DNA of 64,000 nucleotides from Cladocopium goreaui (Eukaryota; Sar; Dinophyceae; Suessiales; Symbiodiniaceae): assembly GCA_947184155.2 (NCBI GenBank), contig CAMXCT020006576.1, positions 256,001-320,000 of the forward strand. The letters run 5' to 3'. The translations under genes and the position numbers were made by a program. The notes under the pieces are model-generated. The model did no database searches and was not told where the DNA came from. It worked only from the letters and a program-made list of their open reading frames with translations. Shown in pieces: positions 1 to 11,402 of the stretch. Numbering within the stretch: position 1 is the first letter of the stretch; each line of letters starts with the position of its first letter.

Positions 1-162
1 TTCGCAAGGGATGGAAGTGGATCATCCCAGCCTCTGGTAATCTGCCCTGGTGATAAATCTCCCTGAAAATATTCATGATTTTTCTGCGGAATCCCCCAAA
101 AAAAGGAGATAGATCATCGAAACTCCCATATTACAATAGGAAAATCATCAAAGAAGTCCCTG

Positions 163-278
163 TCTGGTAGGTGGTTTGGAACATGAATTGTATTTTTCCA
201 TTCAGTTGGGAGTTCCATGATCCCAACTGACTTTCACTCCATCATTTTTCAGAGGGGTAGGGCTCAACCACCAACCAG
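163..278. mobile_element. MITE-like element, family B
   Basis: The ends are inverted: CTGGTAGGTGGTTTGG on the left and CAACCACCAACCAG on the right. The interior carries the shared motifs GGAACATG, CAGTTGGGA and TTTTCAGAGGGGTAGG. It lies 120 bases before the first VWA8 exon. Confidence 0.75.
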
Positions 279-400
279 AATATTATTAACCATCATTAAC
301 CATACAAAAACCATATTAACCAGCTGTTATACTCCTATTCTTAGATGACTTTCCCAGCAAGAACTCCATCTGCGGCGATGGATTTGCCAAATTTGCCCAG

Positions 401-460
401 GTTTGTGCTGGCGAACCGTCCGGGATTTCCCTTCCTGGGCAACGATTTGCTCCGGGAAGC
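401..460 (+). CDS. VWA8: VWA8 exon (FVLANRPGFPFLGND block)
   Basis: The exon follows a TTTGCCCAG acceptor. It reads FVLANRPGFPFLGNDLLREA, a hallmark stretch of the VWA8 AAA core. The 3' edge is uncertain by a few bases (GC or GA donor near 457-460). Confidence 0.85.
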
Positions 461-491
461 CGACGCTTGGAATGAATGAATCATCCCCAGA

Positions 492-597
492 TACCCTCTG
501 GTAAACATACAAAAAGCTATTGAAAATGGTCATTTATAGTGAGTTTTCCCATTGAAAATGGTGATTTCCCATAGCTATGTTAAATTACCAGAGGGTA
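492..597. mobile_element. MITE-like element, family A
   Basis: It has perfect terminal inverted repeats TACCCTCTGGTAA / TTACCAGAGGGTA. The interior is largely palindromic (CATAGCTATG, GGAAAATCACCATT). It starts about 30 bases after the first VWA8 exon. No coding capacity; probably moved by an enzyme encoded elsewhere. Confidence 0.85.
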
Positions 598-1396
598 TCC
601 AAAGTGATCAGCTGTTTTCGGTCCCCAAATGGTCCCGGGTGAGTGGAGAATGGTGCGTAAAAAAACCGCCAAATAGGATTAGAATAGATGGGATTAGATG
701 AATTACAATAATCCATGGTGAGTAGATTACATTACTTTTTTTCCACCTAATCTAGTCCCATGGCATGGGATGAATAGATAGGTTTAGATAGGCTTAGACT
801 TATGAGACTAGATGGGACTAGATGGGAGAAAAGATAGATGTGGCGCATGGGATCCGGATGAATTATGACAAGCTCACTGGCCAAGGTCAAATGAAAATGA
901 CAGTTAGGATTGGAATAATCTCAAGATTGATGATTGTTTACAGAATTAGAATGATTTGCCCAGATGGATGGGATGGATAGATGGGTAGAAGGGTAGAAAG
1001 GTAGACATAGTGCTTGGGGGTTTCCACTATGTCTTACTTTCCATCTTCAAAAAATTGGTGCCTCGTGACCTCGTGTAGATTAACCACCAAACCAGGGAGG
1101 CTTGGGAAGATCCATTGGTTTCGTCTACCGCTTAGTTCAGACCTGGAGGATCGCTTCAGACTATCCAGACATGACTTAGCTGACATACCAAGCACAGTTG
1201 ACCTGTGAAATGTAGAACATGGAAACTCAGTTTTGCACATCATTTCATTTTACAGGGCCCATTGATCTGGTTATGGCTCGAACATATTGACCCAAAATAG
1301 ATGATTCTAGCAGCTGGGGCACCTACAAGAAGGTCAGATTTCGCTGCGAAAGTCATGTCGGTTTCAAGGATGGCTACTCTATAGTAATTGGATATC

Positions 1397-1503
1397 TGAT
1401 TGGTGGTTTGGAACATTGTTTATTTTTCCATAATATATGGGATGTCATCCTTCCCATTGACGAACTCCATCATTTTTCAAAATGGTTGTTGCACCACCAA
1501 GCG
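1397..1503. mobile_element. MITE-like element, family B, decayed
   Basis: Left end TGATTGGTGGTTTGGAACAT and right end GCACCACCAAGC, with the family interior (CATCATTTTTCAAA). Diverged from the other copies. Confidence 0.55.
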
Positions 1504-1816
1504 TTCATATCTCAACATCGTCCGGTCTCGTTTTTTGTGGTTTCACCCTGGGGGGTCCACAGCCCGAACGGTCGTTCTCCATGTTGCTGCGATGTTAAGA
1601 ATGGCTGCAGATTCCATGTTTGAGACAAAGAATGAGCATACAGTAGATTTCAGAACCTCAGTTGTACAATGTACATAGCTATGGCAGCTATGGGAAATCA
1701 CCATTTTTAGTAGCTAGATCATCGAACTGAATGTATAAATGGACCATTTTCCATTGCAAAAATTGTTAAATTAACAGATGCTACTGCAAGCCACTTGCCG
1801 GGGATCATCCCTCTAG

Positions 1817-1860
1817 CCAAGGACGTGTTCTCCGTCTTTTGCTTGGACAATCCAGCATCT
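1817..1860 (+). CDS. VWA8: VWA8 exon (DVFSVFCLDNP block)
   Basis: After a CTCTAG acceptor the + strand reads (A)KDVFSVFCLDNPAS, matching the block that follows GND in VWA8 (DIFS...DNP). The exact acceptor (TAG or the AAG five bases on) and the donor are not certain. The right edge is set near the end of the DNPAS codons. Confidence 0.72.
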
Positions 1861-2232
1861 TGTCGTTCAACACGTGGAGAACGTTACTGGTGTCGAGTGG
1901 TCCACTGTCATCTAAAGATTCCAAAAGCGGCATCTCTGATAGATCATCATTCGCGACCCAGAAGCGGAAAAATCAGTATTTCCCAGATCGTCGCAAATCT
2001 TGATTTCTTGTAGGAGAGTATGATTTCGCACGTTTTGTCTGTCGAAGATGCCACGATCATCCCCTAAATCTAGTGTTTTGACAGCGCCTTTGTTCCCTGC
2101 AAGAAAGCCATGACCACAAGACTAGTTGGCTGCTTATTCCCCTGGGATCCATGGGCAACATGACCCCAACATGAGGTTCAACATCCCAGGGGCCTGTCCA
2201 ACTTCCTATCACACTTGAGGATGCACAATCAG

Positions 2233-2256
2233 AACTTCAACTGGCGCGGGCCATCG
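2233..2256 (+). CDS. VWA8: VWA8 microexon, 24 bases
   Basis: A 24-base exon between AATCAG and a GTTTCTTG donor. It supplies ELQLARAI plus the first base of a Gly codon, which the next exon (GT CCC AGC) completes to give ARAIGPSVPE. This aligns with the SELEMLRQYGPDVPE block of VWA8 without a gap. Confidence 0.75.
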
Positions 2257-3157
2257 GTTTCTTGGCATCGGGGGGATCTGCCAATGGATGATTCATCCCT
2301 TTGGTACGAGAAGCCTTCGAGGTCCAATTGAAAATATCAGAGTGTAAGAAAAGATCTCCGAAAATCGGACTTTGGCACCTGCTTCTGTCATCGACATGTT
2401 TGTTAGCTACTGTGGAGGCAGCTATGATTATATTTTTTTACCATCTACGAATCATCTACAAGTTGATGATCCCAAAGTTCACTATTTTTTGTTTGTATAG
2501 ATGGGAATGGCTCAAAATTGCCGGGGTTCCATGTCTTTTTTTTTGGCTTGGGTCACCCCTCATCAATTAAGATGATTCACCCGTGTTGCTTCATCCAGGT
2601 CATTTAAGACCTGACCCATTTTGCGGGTTAGCCTGGTCAGCCCCATGTTTGAAATCTGTGTTGTCTACGAAGGTCTCTCTCTCCAGACACTAAGTGTTTG
2701 TTGGCTGTGTCAGAATATCATTTTTTGTTGGTCCCATTCCTATTGTTTCTAGAGTTTGATACGCACTACCACAACGCAACCTGATGCAACCTTCGTTGAA
2801 TAGTTGTATGGTTTATTGATCAATCATGTTTTTAGGAATATGTGGATATAGCACACAGATATATAATGTTATTTATATATATACTGTAAATAAACATACA
2901 CCAGATGGCTACTTTGTCCCAAAAAAAAGGAACGTTTGGATTTACCCAACTCCATGGATTTTTCAGCATGGTTAATCATCAAAAAACAACTATTTCAACT
3001 AAAAAATGAATCTGCCAAGAAAAAATATTCAATGGACATATTAAAAAAAACACTTATATAAATCAGATGATTTATCAATGAATCATCCTATATGTTCAAT
3101 TAAAAAATGACCATCACTGTCTTCCCCTCCGTTGCAGAAAACCTGCCATGCCATCAG

Positions 3158-3242
3158 GTCCCAGCGTCCCCGAGGGCATCCTACGCACCCTGGTGGCGCT
3201 CTTCGCAGATTTGCGCCTGGCACTGGAGGATGGGCGGCTGCA
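3158..3242 (+). CDS. VWA8: VWA8 exon (VPEGILRTLVALFADLR)
   Basis: The 85-base exon follows CCATCAG and encodes PSVPEGILRTLVALFADLR, then LALEDGRLQ. The donor is CTGCA|GCAGCT, a GC donor. Joining to the exon at 5542 completes the codon CA+G and gives GRLQYPYSAREL, in register with VWA8. Confidence 0.9.
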
Positions 3243-3275
3243 GCAGCTCGGCAAAAGGCTAGGTACTGGTTGTGA

Positions 3276-3690
3276 ATATTCGTAGATATATAGATTGTAT
3301 ACAGATTATATATATATATATATATATTTGTATATGATTGTATATGTTCGTATATTATTGTATATGATTCTATGATGATATATGATTGTATATGATTGTA
3401 TATGATTATATATATTTATATCTGATTGTATATTTTTATTTATGATTATATTTGATTAATTATGGTTAATTATGATTAATTATGATTGTATATGATTGTA
3501 TATGATTGTATATGATTGTATATGATTATATATGATTATATCTGATTGTATATGATTATATACGATTGTATATGATTGTATGTGTTTATATATGGTTGTA
3601 TATGATTAATTATGATTGTATATTATTGTATATGATTATAATGATTCTTTATGATTGTATATGATTAATTATAAATGAGTATATATAATA
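3276..3690. repeat. AT-rich tandem repeat (TATATGATTG unit)
   Basis: About 400 bases of irregular 10-11 base repeats of the type TGTATATGATTA, immediately after a VWA8 exon. No coding signal. Confidence 0.9.
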
Positions 3691-4510
3691 TATGGTGATA
3701 TGTGATGGTATCCGCCGATATATGGAATTACCCTGCGGCAATCAAACGTGGTAAAGGAAAATCGGACATTTAAAGATGATGTTCAACCTCAAAGCTCCAT
3801 TTATAGTGGATTACCAATGATTAGGGTATATATGATGATATGGTTTCGCGATGGTTTCGGCCAACCCTGCCGGCAGTGATTATGCATATGTATCTGTATA
3901 TATAAGTACATATATAAGTATATATATATGCTAGCCCCCCCAAAAAAAAGCCTTTTTCTATCTTGTAGCCAGTAACTTTCATTTGAAACATGCTGCATTC
4001 CTTCAAAAAAACTAAAAGATTGTTGTTAAAGGAAATGCTGCTTACAGGTTACAATCTGCCTTGAAGACAAGATATTCCCTAAATAAAAAAACAGTATCCT
4101 TGCAAGAAAACTACAAGGTGTGGAAAGATGCAATACATCCTTTAATAATGAAGCTCATCCTTCCTCTCATTTGTCTTGTATGACCTTTTTTTGGAAAGAT
4201 TCAACTTCTTCAAACTAATTGCCGTGAAGACAAGGTATTCCCTTAAGTAAGAAGCAGCATTCTTGCAGAAAAATACAAGATGTGGAAAGATGCAATACAT
4301 CTTGTAATAAAGCTCAGCCTTCCTCGCATTTTTCCGTATGACATGTACCGATTTTAAGGAAAGACTTGACATATGGAAGGGCATATTGCACACATACAAT
4401 CATGACCTGTTTCTCTCAAAAAATACTACATACACCCAAGGGTTCTACTTCATAGTATTGTGTTTCTTTGTATGCAATTGTTTTTCAATCAAGTGGTTCA
4501 CTCCCTTGTG

Positions 4511-4850
4511 AAGGAAGCTTTGCTTCTCTCGGAAAGAGTCCCTACCCCCCCCCCACCCTCTTGCTTCTCTCGGAAAGAGTCCCTACCCCCCTTGAAACAG
4601 AAGTGACTTGAACCCATAACAAAAATAATTTGCATTTAATCATTGAGAAGATGAATTTGTAAATTAGAAGATGAGTTTGCAAACTAGAAGGTGGGTTTGC
4701 AGACTAGAAGGTGAGTTTGCAAACTAGAGGGTGAGTTTGCAAACTGTTTTTTTGTGCATTGCATTCTATTTGCAGACATAAAGTTGTGCATTGCATTCTA
4801 TTTTGCGCATTGCATTCTATGTTGCTTTGTGCATTGCATTCTATTTGCAT
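4511..4850. repeat. cluster of short tandem repeats
   Basis: Three kinds stand side by side: a duplicated segment TTGCTTCTCTCGGAAAGAGT (4511-4600), a 20-base unit AACTAGAAGGTGAGTTTGC (4660-4745), and a unit TTGTGCATTGCATTCTATT (4754-4850). Intronic and non-coding. Confidence 0.85.
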
Positions 4851-5541
4851 TTTATTTTTGTACAAGCGTCACATACGATATATGACTTGAAGTTATGCTA
4901 AAACAAAAATGTTTAAAAAAAGGTACGTCCGAAATCATCCCCTAGCCGATGATATATATATATATATAATTATATATACACATAGAAATTGTGTATTCAT
5001 GTACCCAGGTAAATAAGGTTATTCTCCTCTTGTATTATGCACAAATATAAGATTGAAGAAAAGGGGTCCCAAAGATGGTGTTCCGATATATTTAACCGGT
5101 GGATATGGCCGTGTTTTGGGTTTCATGTTGAATGTCAGGGCAGTAACCTTTGCTAATCAAACATGGCTGGCTGGGAATTCTACTGAAGTGACTGTTTCAT
5201 GATGGTTCTCTTGGCATTCACTGGCATGTTCATGCAATAGAATGGGTGAACCCGTGAACCTTTACGAAAAATGGCGATTGTCAGGTTTTTTTCCACCTCC
5301 CCAAGGGCGGTTGTTTCCTCACTGATGGGCATATCCGATATCGGCCCGGTAGACTTAAGACCAGGCAGCAATTGAACCAGCAGCAACAAGGGGGGATCAT
5401 ACAACAGAAAGAGGCCCCGACGACTTTTCATGACTTTTCAGAGTGACAACGGGGAGTTGACCGACAAGAATTGCATGCCAAGCCCACACCTCTTTTTCAA
5501 GGCTGTTTCCTCAAGACAGGGCCATCACAATGTCATCTAAG

Positions 5542-5617
5542 GTACCCCTACAGCGCGCGAGAATTGCTGGCAGTCATCCGACACCTGGAGCGCTTCCCAA
5601 ACGAACCTTTGGAGGAG
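5542..5617 (+). CDS. VWA8: VWA8 exon (YPYSARELLAVIRHLERFP)
   Basis: After TCATCTAAG the exon encodes YPYSARELLAVIRHLERFP, then NEPLEE. The YPYSxRE and HLxxFP motifs are diagnostic for VWA8. It ends GAGGAG|GTTCAG, a GT donor. The frame continues exactly into the exon at 6516. Confidence 0.95.
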
Positions 5618-6515
5618 GTTCAGCATGGGTCATCGGGTACGCCATGGAGCAGCGGCTGATCTACCCAGGTCATCAATTGGTGGATTCAACATGGACCATG
5701 AGACCATAGGAGGTATCCACCCTTTGTCTGAAAACCAGATTTTCTTGGGTCTTTGGCGGTCCAATCATCACCATTGGTACTTTCTCCGGTTTTCGTCACT
5801 GCAATCTGCATATCTATCCCTTAGATCCTTCGTTTGGTCTGTTGACAGCCACTTCATTTGTCGTTTTTGTGCAGCTGCAAACCAATGCCCACTTTGTGGC
5901 AGAATACCAGATGAATGTCCTGCCTGGGTATGCCAAAACAAGTCAGAATATGTTCTATAGTTGTCCTCATGTTTGTTCATAAATCCCACTTTGTTTGTTT
6001 GAAACTCCATGGGTTGTTGCTTAGATCATGTTGAATTTTGTGAACCAAGACCTGACCTTTTTTCCCGGCATGTTTGGTAAATTGATCTGACCCCAAGGGA
6101 AACTATTGATATTGAACCCAAAAATATAAGCAAATTATATCAAATGTTCCATGTGTTGGGTTATGGAATCCCCAAGTTCCGTTCTATCTCTACTGGTTGT
6201 GTTAAATCTCCAATTTTCACCAATTTTCCTGATAAGACGTTCCTTCCTGATAAGACGTTCCATTCGTCCAATAGTTTTTGATTAAAATAGTCTTCAATTT
6301 TCCTGACTAAATCTTCCTTTCGCATCCTTTTGTCCACTAGTTGTACTTTTCCTGATTGAAATCAGACGTATTGCCTATTGCTCTTTGCGTCAAAATGGAT
6401 GTATCCAAAAAAAAATCTGCGAAAATTCCAGATTTTGCCCCCCTCCCATCATCTCCCATCTATTCCCATCTTCGATGCCTTGAAGGTCCCCACCTTGGTG
6501 CAGCTTCCATGGCAG

Positions 6516-6611
6516 GCCCTGACGTCGGTCTTGGCCTTCGATCGCTTCGACGCCTCGCTGCGGGAGGCCCTGCGGCCGCTGCTGGAGCGACGGGGCGTCT
6601 CCAGTCTGGCG
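6516..6611 (+). CDS. VWA8: VWA8 exon (SVLAFDRFDASLREAL)
   Basis: After ATGGCAG the exon reads ALTSVLAFDRFDASLREALR, then PLLERRGVSSLA. Its length and register after HLERFP match the VWA8 segment NVFDFDSY...REIL. The proposed donor is GCG|GTGCTA. Confidence 0.88.
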
Positions 6612-6716
6612 GTGCTAGGCGCTGTCAGTGACAGATGGTGACAGTGGGGAGAGCCAGTGCCGGAAAAGGGGGAAAATATGGGAAAACCATAGGAAAACCA
6701 TAGGAAAATGGAGGTT

Positions 6717-6824
6717 TACCCTCTGGTAAACTAACATAACTATGGAAAATCACCATTGAAATAGTGGATTTTCCCATTAATAGCATGGTGATTTTCCATA
6801 GCTATGTTAAATTACCAGAGGGTA
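6717..6824. mobile_element. MITE-like element, family A
   Basis: Terminal inverted repeats TACCCTCTGGTAA / TTACCAGAGGGTA, 108 bases, near-palindromic interior. It begins about 100 bases after the exon ending at 6611. Confidence 0.88.
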
Positions 6825-7282
6825 TATCGATTTGATCGGAATCTGTGGTCTTTGGATCTCAGCTTGATGGATAGATCAAAGCAGAAAGACCAACGGATAC
6901 TGCAAGCTATGACTTCCATGGCAGGCCCTGCGAGCGGAAACGCAAGTGACTCAGCTGTATGGAGATGAGCCGCTAGGTGATGGCATCAACGGAACCAGTG
7001 AAAATATCCTTGTTGATTGGTTATTGTAAAGAGTTCTATATACTACCTGGTTATTGGAAATTATAACCTAGCCCATATGAATGTAAACCCACCAGCCAAC
7101 TAGTATAATCCGTATTCTCAATGGCTCAATGGGCTTTCAGCATGGTGATGGTGATGATGGTGAGTAAGAGGAGTATGACGAGAGTGGATGAGAGCAATTG
7201 TGTCAAGGTGATCACAGATTGAAACTCTTGCACAAAGAGTCTAGGTTGCCAAAGCCCCTTATCTTGGAGTATCATAGTCATA

Positions 7283-7384
7283 TGGGGGGTTCCTAAAATC
7301 TGGGTACTCCTAAATCATCCATTTTAACAAGATTTTCTATTGTAAACCAACCATAAATGGGGATCCCCCATTTATGGAAACCCC
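7283..7384. mobile_element. MITE-like element, family C
   Basis: Starts GGGGGGTTCCTAAAATCTGG and ends with an inverted ATGGAAACCCC. The interior contains the family motif AAATCATCCATTTT. Related pieces occur at 22187-22267, 37205-37240, 40028-40066, 40199-40240 and 46205-46230. Confidence 0.65.
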
Positions 7385-7613
7385 GATATAGGTTTGTGGA
7401 CAGTGAACTACATTTTTCAATGTTGCTACCCAACACCTTCCCTTGGCGGATGTAGATCATGTTGGAAGAATTTGGGAGTCTAGATGATCCAGGCGTTAGA
7501 ATCCAAATTCATCCAAATCCAAATTCAACATCCCAACTGAACATGACAATCATGATATCTCCAAAACTTTTTTCCCAGTCTCAGAAAGCCACAATTTCTA
7601 AGAGGCGTCGGCC

Positions 7614-7735
7614 CCACCTTGGGCGAGCCGTGGGTCCGTGCTCTGGAAGCCCTGCGCCGTGCCAAAGTGGCGCCGGCGCGGCGCTTGCGCAAGGACGCCA
7701 CGGGGATCCATGGGGCGTTCGAGCGGTTTCAAGCT
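7614..7735 (+). CDS. VWA8: candidate VWA8 exon
   Basis: A GC-rich island in AT-rich intron. One + frame reads LGEPWVRALEALRRAKVAPA and on to GAFERFQAEK without a stop. It lies where the next VWA8 exon is expected, but I cannot align the residues with confidence. Edges are approximate. Confidence 0.35.
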
Positions 7736-8634
7736 GAGAAAGTCAGCAAACATCATCAAACTAAATGGTGGATTTTCAGTTGCCACATGTGATTACCGGG
7801 GGGTAGCCTCAGGAGATAGGAGCAATCTGATTGGTTTTCCATACTGAGATTAACGTGTTAGATGATCTGAAGAAAGATGGCGATCACTTGACCAAGAAGA
7901 GAGAAAAGTAAATCGCCATCTGTAGAACACCACCAGGTCCCCAGGTCCCCTCAGGGTCAAAAAGGTGATACAGGCGGCTAGTACAGCACATGCCGGCTGC
8001 CATGTCTCGCTCAATGGGTTGCTTGAGTTTAAGTTGCCTGGGGCTTGGATTACTTCGATACCAAGCGGATGGGGGCAGTACCCAAATTCAAACACAGACC
8101 ACCTCTCCCTGTTGGCAACGCGCATAGGCAGAACCAAGTCAAGATTCAGGCAGCTTTTCAACACCGGCCCAGCAGAAAAAATCTATGGACTTGAAGTCCC
8201 CATTTTGTTATTTGAACGATTTGAATATCGCCAAATCCCAATTTCTGTTGGTTAACTCACTCTGTACTTGTCCACATTTTTTTTGGATCACTGGTCACAG
8301 CTGTGACAGACGTGGTCCAGGAGCCTGCTGGTGCATGGCAGGTGCTGAAAGCGCTGGAGTTTCATCCTGTGACTTGGAGATCAGCGTCCAAAAAACGAAG
8401 TCTTAAGGATGGCCCTGCCGACCCTGCCGAAACTGTTTCATGTGGCTATGAGTCAAAACCCATAAACCCATAAAATAGTTGGTTTAGTTGGTTTAGTTGG
8501 TTTATGGATGTTTATTCCCCCAAAGATGGTGATATATAATAGTTTTTTAAACCCATTCCGAGTGGCAATTTGTTTGGGATGATGGAATTTTTGAGTAGAC
8601 CATGGTGGATCGTTCCCTTTTTCAACAGCCATGT

Positions 8635-8750
8635 TACCCTCTGGTAAACTATGTATATATAACATAGCTATGGAAAATGACAATTTTTAATGGGAAAATT
8701 CACTATTTCAATGGTGATTTTCCATAGTTATGTTAGTTTACCAGAGGGTA
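8635..8750. mobile_element. MITE-like element, family A
   Basis: Terminal inverted repeats TACCCTCTGGTAAACTA / TAGTTTACCAGAGGGTA, 116 bases, with an AT insertion near the left end. Confidence 0.88.
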
Positions 8751-9277
8751 AGCATCTCAGCAAGAAGTTAAATTCAAGGATAAATCATGCTGACAAATCC
8801 TAGTTTTTTTGGCCAGCCTGGCTTCATGTTTTTTTGGGTTAAGCATGGTTTAGCAATCCCAAGTGGGTGTTTTGCTTATTTTCCACACACTATCTTCAAC
8901 AGGCACGCACTAAGGTTTGTGAAGAATCAACCCCTGATTGACTCGAGTTGGGGCTTCCAAAGTTGGGAACGGAAAGTCCAGATGTTTAATGGTAAAATCA
9001 TCATGGATCGAAATGGAAGATTTACCATATCATTGCATATTACACGTAATTAATGGCAGTTCTAGTCTGCTTGGTGGTTTCATTTCGCGGATGATCTGAA
9101 AAAATCGGTGGGAATTTTTGGGATGATGAATCCCAAGTGGCAAAAACATGTTTCGGGTCTGTGAAAACACTGCGCAACGTCAATTCCATCCGGTCCCTGC
9201 GTTCAGTTCCCTCGCGCAGTGAGACTTTTCACTACTGTGGATACTAAGAAATCCAAAATGCCTTGCTGAATGTGATG

Positions 9278-9379
9278 ACCCTCCTGTAAACTAACATGGC
9301 TATAGAAATTCCATGAAATTCCCTAGGCAATGGTCTGAAAGTGATGGATTTTCCATAGCTGTGTTTGTTTACTCGAGGG
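9278..9379. mobile_element. MITE-like element, family A, decayed
   Basis: Ends GACCCTCCTGTAAACTAAC and GTTTACTCGAGGGTT, with the family interior (GATTTTCCATAGCTGTG). Several substitutions in both ends. Confidence 0.7.
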
Positions 9380-9480
9380 TTTGACCACTTCTGGTATTGC
9401 GTTTACCACATTCCTTAATGGGTCTGATGTCTTTCAATCTGTCATTTCACCAGCACCATCCAGCACCCAGCACCATCCAG

Positions 9481-9556
9481 CGCTCCAAGGCGGTGTTTGG
9501 TTCGGAAGGTCCCGAATATCATCGGGTTCAGCCGCTCAACTTCTTCAGAATGTTTG
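9481..9556 (+). CDS. VWA8: candidate VWA8 exon
   Basis: A 76-base open segment between CATCCAG and a GTGGTGTG donor, reading RSKAVFGSEGPEYHRVQPLN and FFRMF. Composition and borders are exon-like. The family match is not secure. Confidence 0.38.
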
Positions 9557-9794
9557 GTGGTGTGAGTTGAACCGTGTTTAGATGTAGCTGTCGTTTGTAG
9601 GTAAGTCCATGGTAAATCCACGTTAGTAGCCTACTGAACATCAAGAAATTGATGATGAGAAGATGTTTGAATGTTCACTACTCAATTCCGTACTCTTGCA
9701 CGAAATGATGGAGATGCTTGCGATACATCTCCACCATCCAAGAACCCACCACTAATCAAACGTGGCAATGGAAAATCCACCATATATAGATATC

Positions 9795-9896
9795 ACCTGG
9801 TTGGTGGTCTGGAACATGTTTTTTCCATTCAGTTGGGAATAGTAACCCCGACTCACTCATATTTTGTCAGAGGGGTAGGTCAACCACCAACCAGGT
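9795..9896. mobile_element. MITE-like element, family B
   Basis: Perfect inverted ends ACCTGGTTGGTGGT / ACCACCAACCAGGT, 102 bases, with the AGAGGGGTAGGTC motif at the right. This is the cleanest family B copy. Confidence 0.88.
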
Positions 9897-10054
9897 ATGT
9901 TATATCTATATATAATCCCATCATATAACATCATATAACCATATATAATCACTATTATTGCTAGTATAATCACTATTTTATATAAGCCCAATCAGATATC
10001 GATGGTTTTTCGCTACCAGCCGCCAACCATAAACCCGGTCCATGTTCTGTCGAG

Positions 10055-10145
10055 GCAAAGACCCGCCATGTTGGATCCACCCAAAGTGGTGCCACTGGCA
10101 GATCTCTTCTTTGAACGAAGCTCGGACAGCTCGGACAGCTCGGAG
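10055..10145 (+). CDS. VWA8: candidate VWA8 exon
   Basis: An open segment after TGTCGAG ending at a GTGGGAAA donor. It reads RPAMLDPPKVVPLADLFFER followed by a Ser-Asp repeat (SSDSSDSSE). It is exon-like by composition, and its place in VWA8 is inferred from order only. Confidence 0.38.
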
Positions 10146-10164
10146 GTGGGAAAAGTCGAGATGT

Positions 10165-10515
10165 TATGAGATGCTATATATATATATATGTATATTTGTT
10201 ATTATTATATAGATAGATAGATAGATAGATAGATTATAATATATAGATATATAGATATAATATATATATACATTATTATGTATATATAGATATATTATTA
10301 TAACATATAAATATATAATAATAATATATATATATATTATAAATAGATAGATATATTATTAATATATATATACGTATTATTATATTATATATATATATAT
10401 GAATATGTAGATATATTATTATATATATAGATATATATATATATAGATAGATATATTATAATATATATATATAGATATATTATAATATATTTAGATATAT
10501 TATAATATATATAAG
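10165..10515. repeat. AT-rich (TA/GATA) simple repeat
   Basis: About 350 bases of TATA and GATA repeats directly after an exon-like segment. Confidence 0.92.
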
Positions 10516-11055
10516 GCCCCAAATGGTCATTGATATTGAAGCAGCGTGTAGGGGGCGATGCTTGAAGTCCGCAATGAGGAAAGAGTCAGAGGTGGTCGCC
10601 TCAAAATCAGATAGAATCGATGTTGAAGCGCGAACTTCTTTGTTCACCCCATTTCACCCGCTTCCACCCCATTCCACCCCATTCTACCCCATTCTCTACT
10701 CCTCGCCCCACATCAGCTTCAAGCAATCAAAATCGGTTAGTTCACGACACCAGGTAGGTTGAGTTTATGTTGACTTCATCGAATCATTCCACATGTTCAT
10801 GGTGCGATCAAGGTGTTTCTTCGATTGAACTGAACCACATGTTTTTCTGGTGAAACCACAATTGTCCCTCATTAAACCACCATTTCTTCTAAGTAACTTC
10901 CGATTTCCGGTGGTGAAACCCTTATTTTGGTTGGTTAAATCACCATGTTCATGGCTGACATCTCAATTGTCGTTAGTTAGAGTTGTTTGCTGATGAAAGA
11001 CACCATGTTTGTTTGCTGAATCCCAAGTGTTGCTAGCTAAATCGCTATGATATTC

Positions 11056-11057
11056 CA

Positions 11058-11100
<43 letters not shown>

Positions 11101-11101
11101 T
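11056..11101. repeat. (ATC)n microsatellite
   Basis: An uninterrupted run of about 15 ATC triplets. The poly-Ile and poly-Asp reading frames across it are products of the repeat and not genes. Confidence 0.95.
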
Positions 11102-11292
11102 TCTACTTCATCTTTTCTGGGATTTTGCTGCTCAAAATCGCAATTTCTGATGTTTGCATCAATATAAATCAACATCAGAAATGGTTGATTCAAACCCTCC
11201 CATCAAAATTTTGCTGGTCAAACCTTGGATTTTGTTTCTTCAACCCTCCCATCCCCAGGCGTCCCCAGGTCCCACCGGCGCTGAGGCAGCAG

Positions 11293-11402
11293 CCTGTCCT
11301 TCGATGAGGGCATGGTCCGTGCAGAGCTGCCCCTGTCGAGGCGCTCCGACGGCGTGGTGGACGCGGTGGTGGGGAACGGCGCGCTGCACGTGTTGTCCAC
11401 AG
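11293..11402 (+). CDS. VWA8: VWA8 exon (LSFDEGMVRAELPLSRRSDG)
   Basis: The exon follows GGCAGCAG and ends ACAG|GTGGGG. It reads LSFDEGMVRAELPLSRRSDG, then VVDAVVGNGALHVLSTG. This matches the start of the central VWA8 region (RSLNFTEE...WRIPLDEV...LYVVTCNP). The GC contrast with its flanks is strong. Confidence 0.8.
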
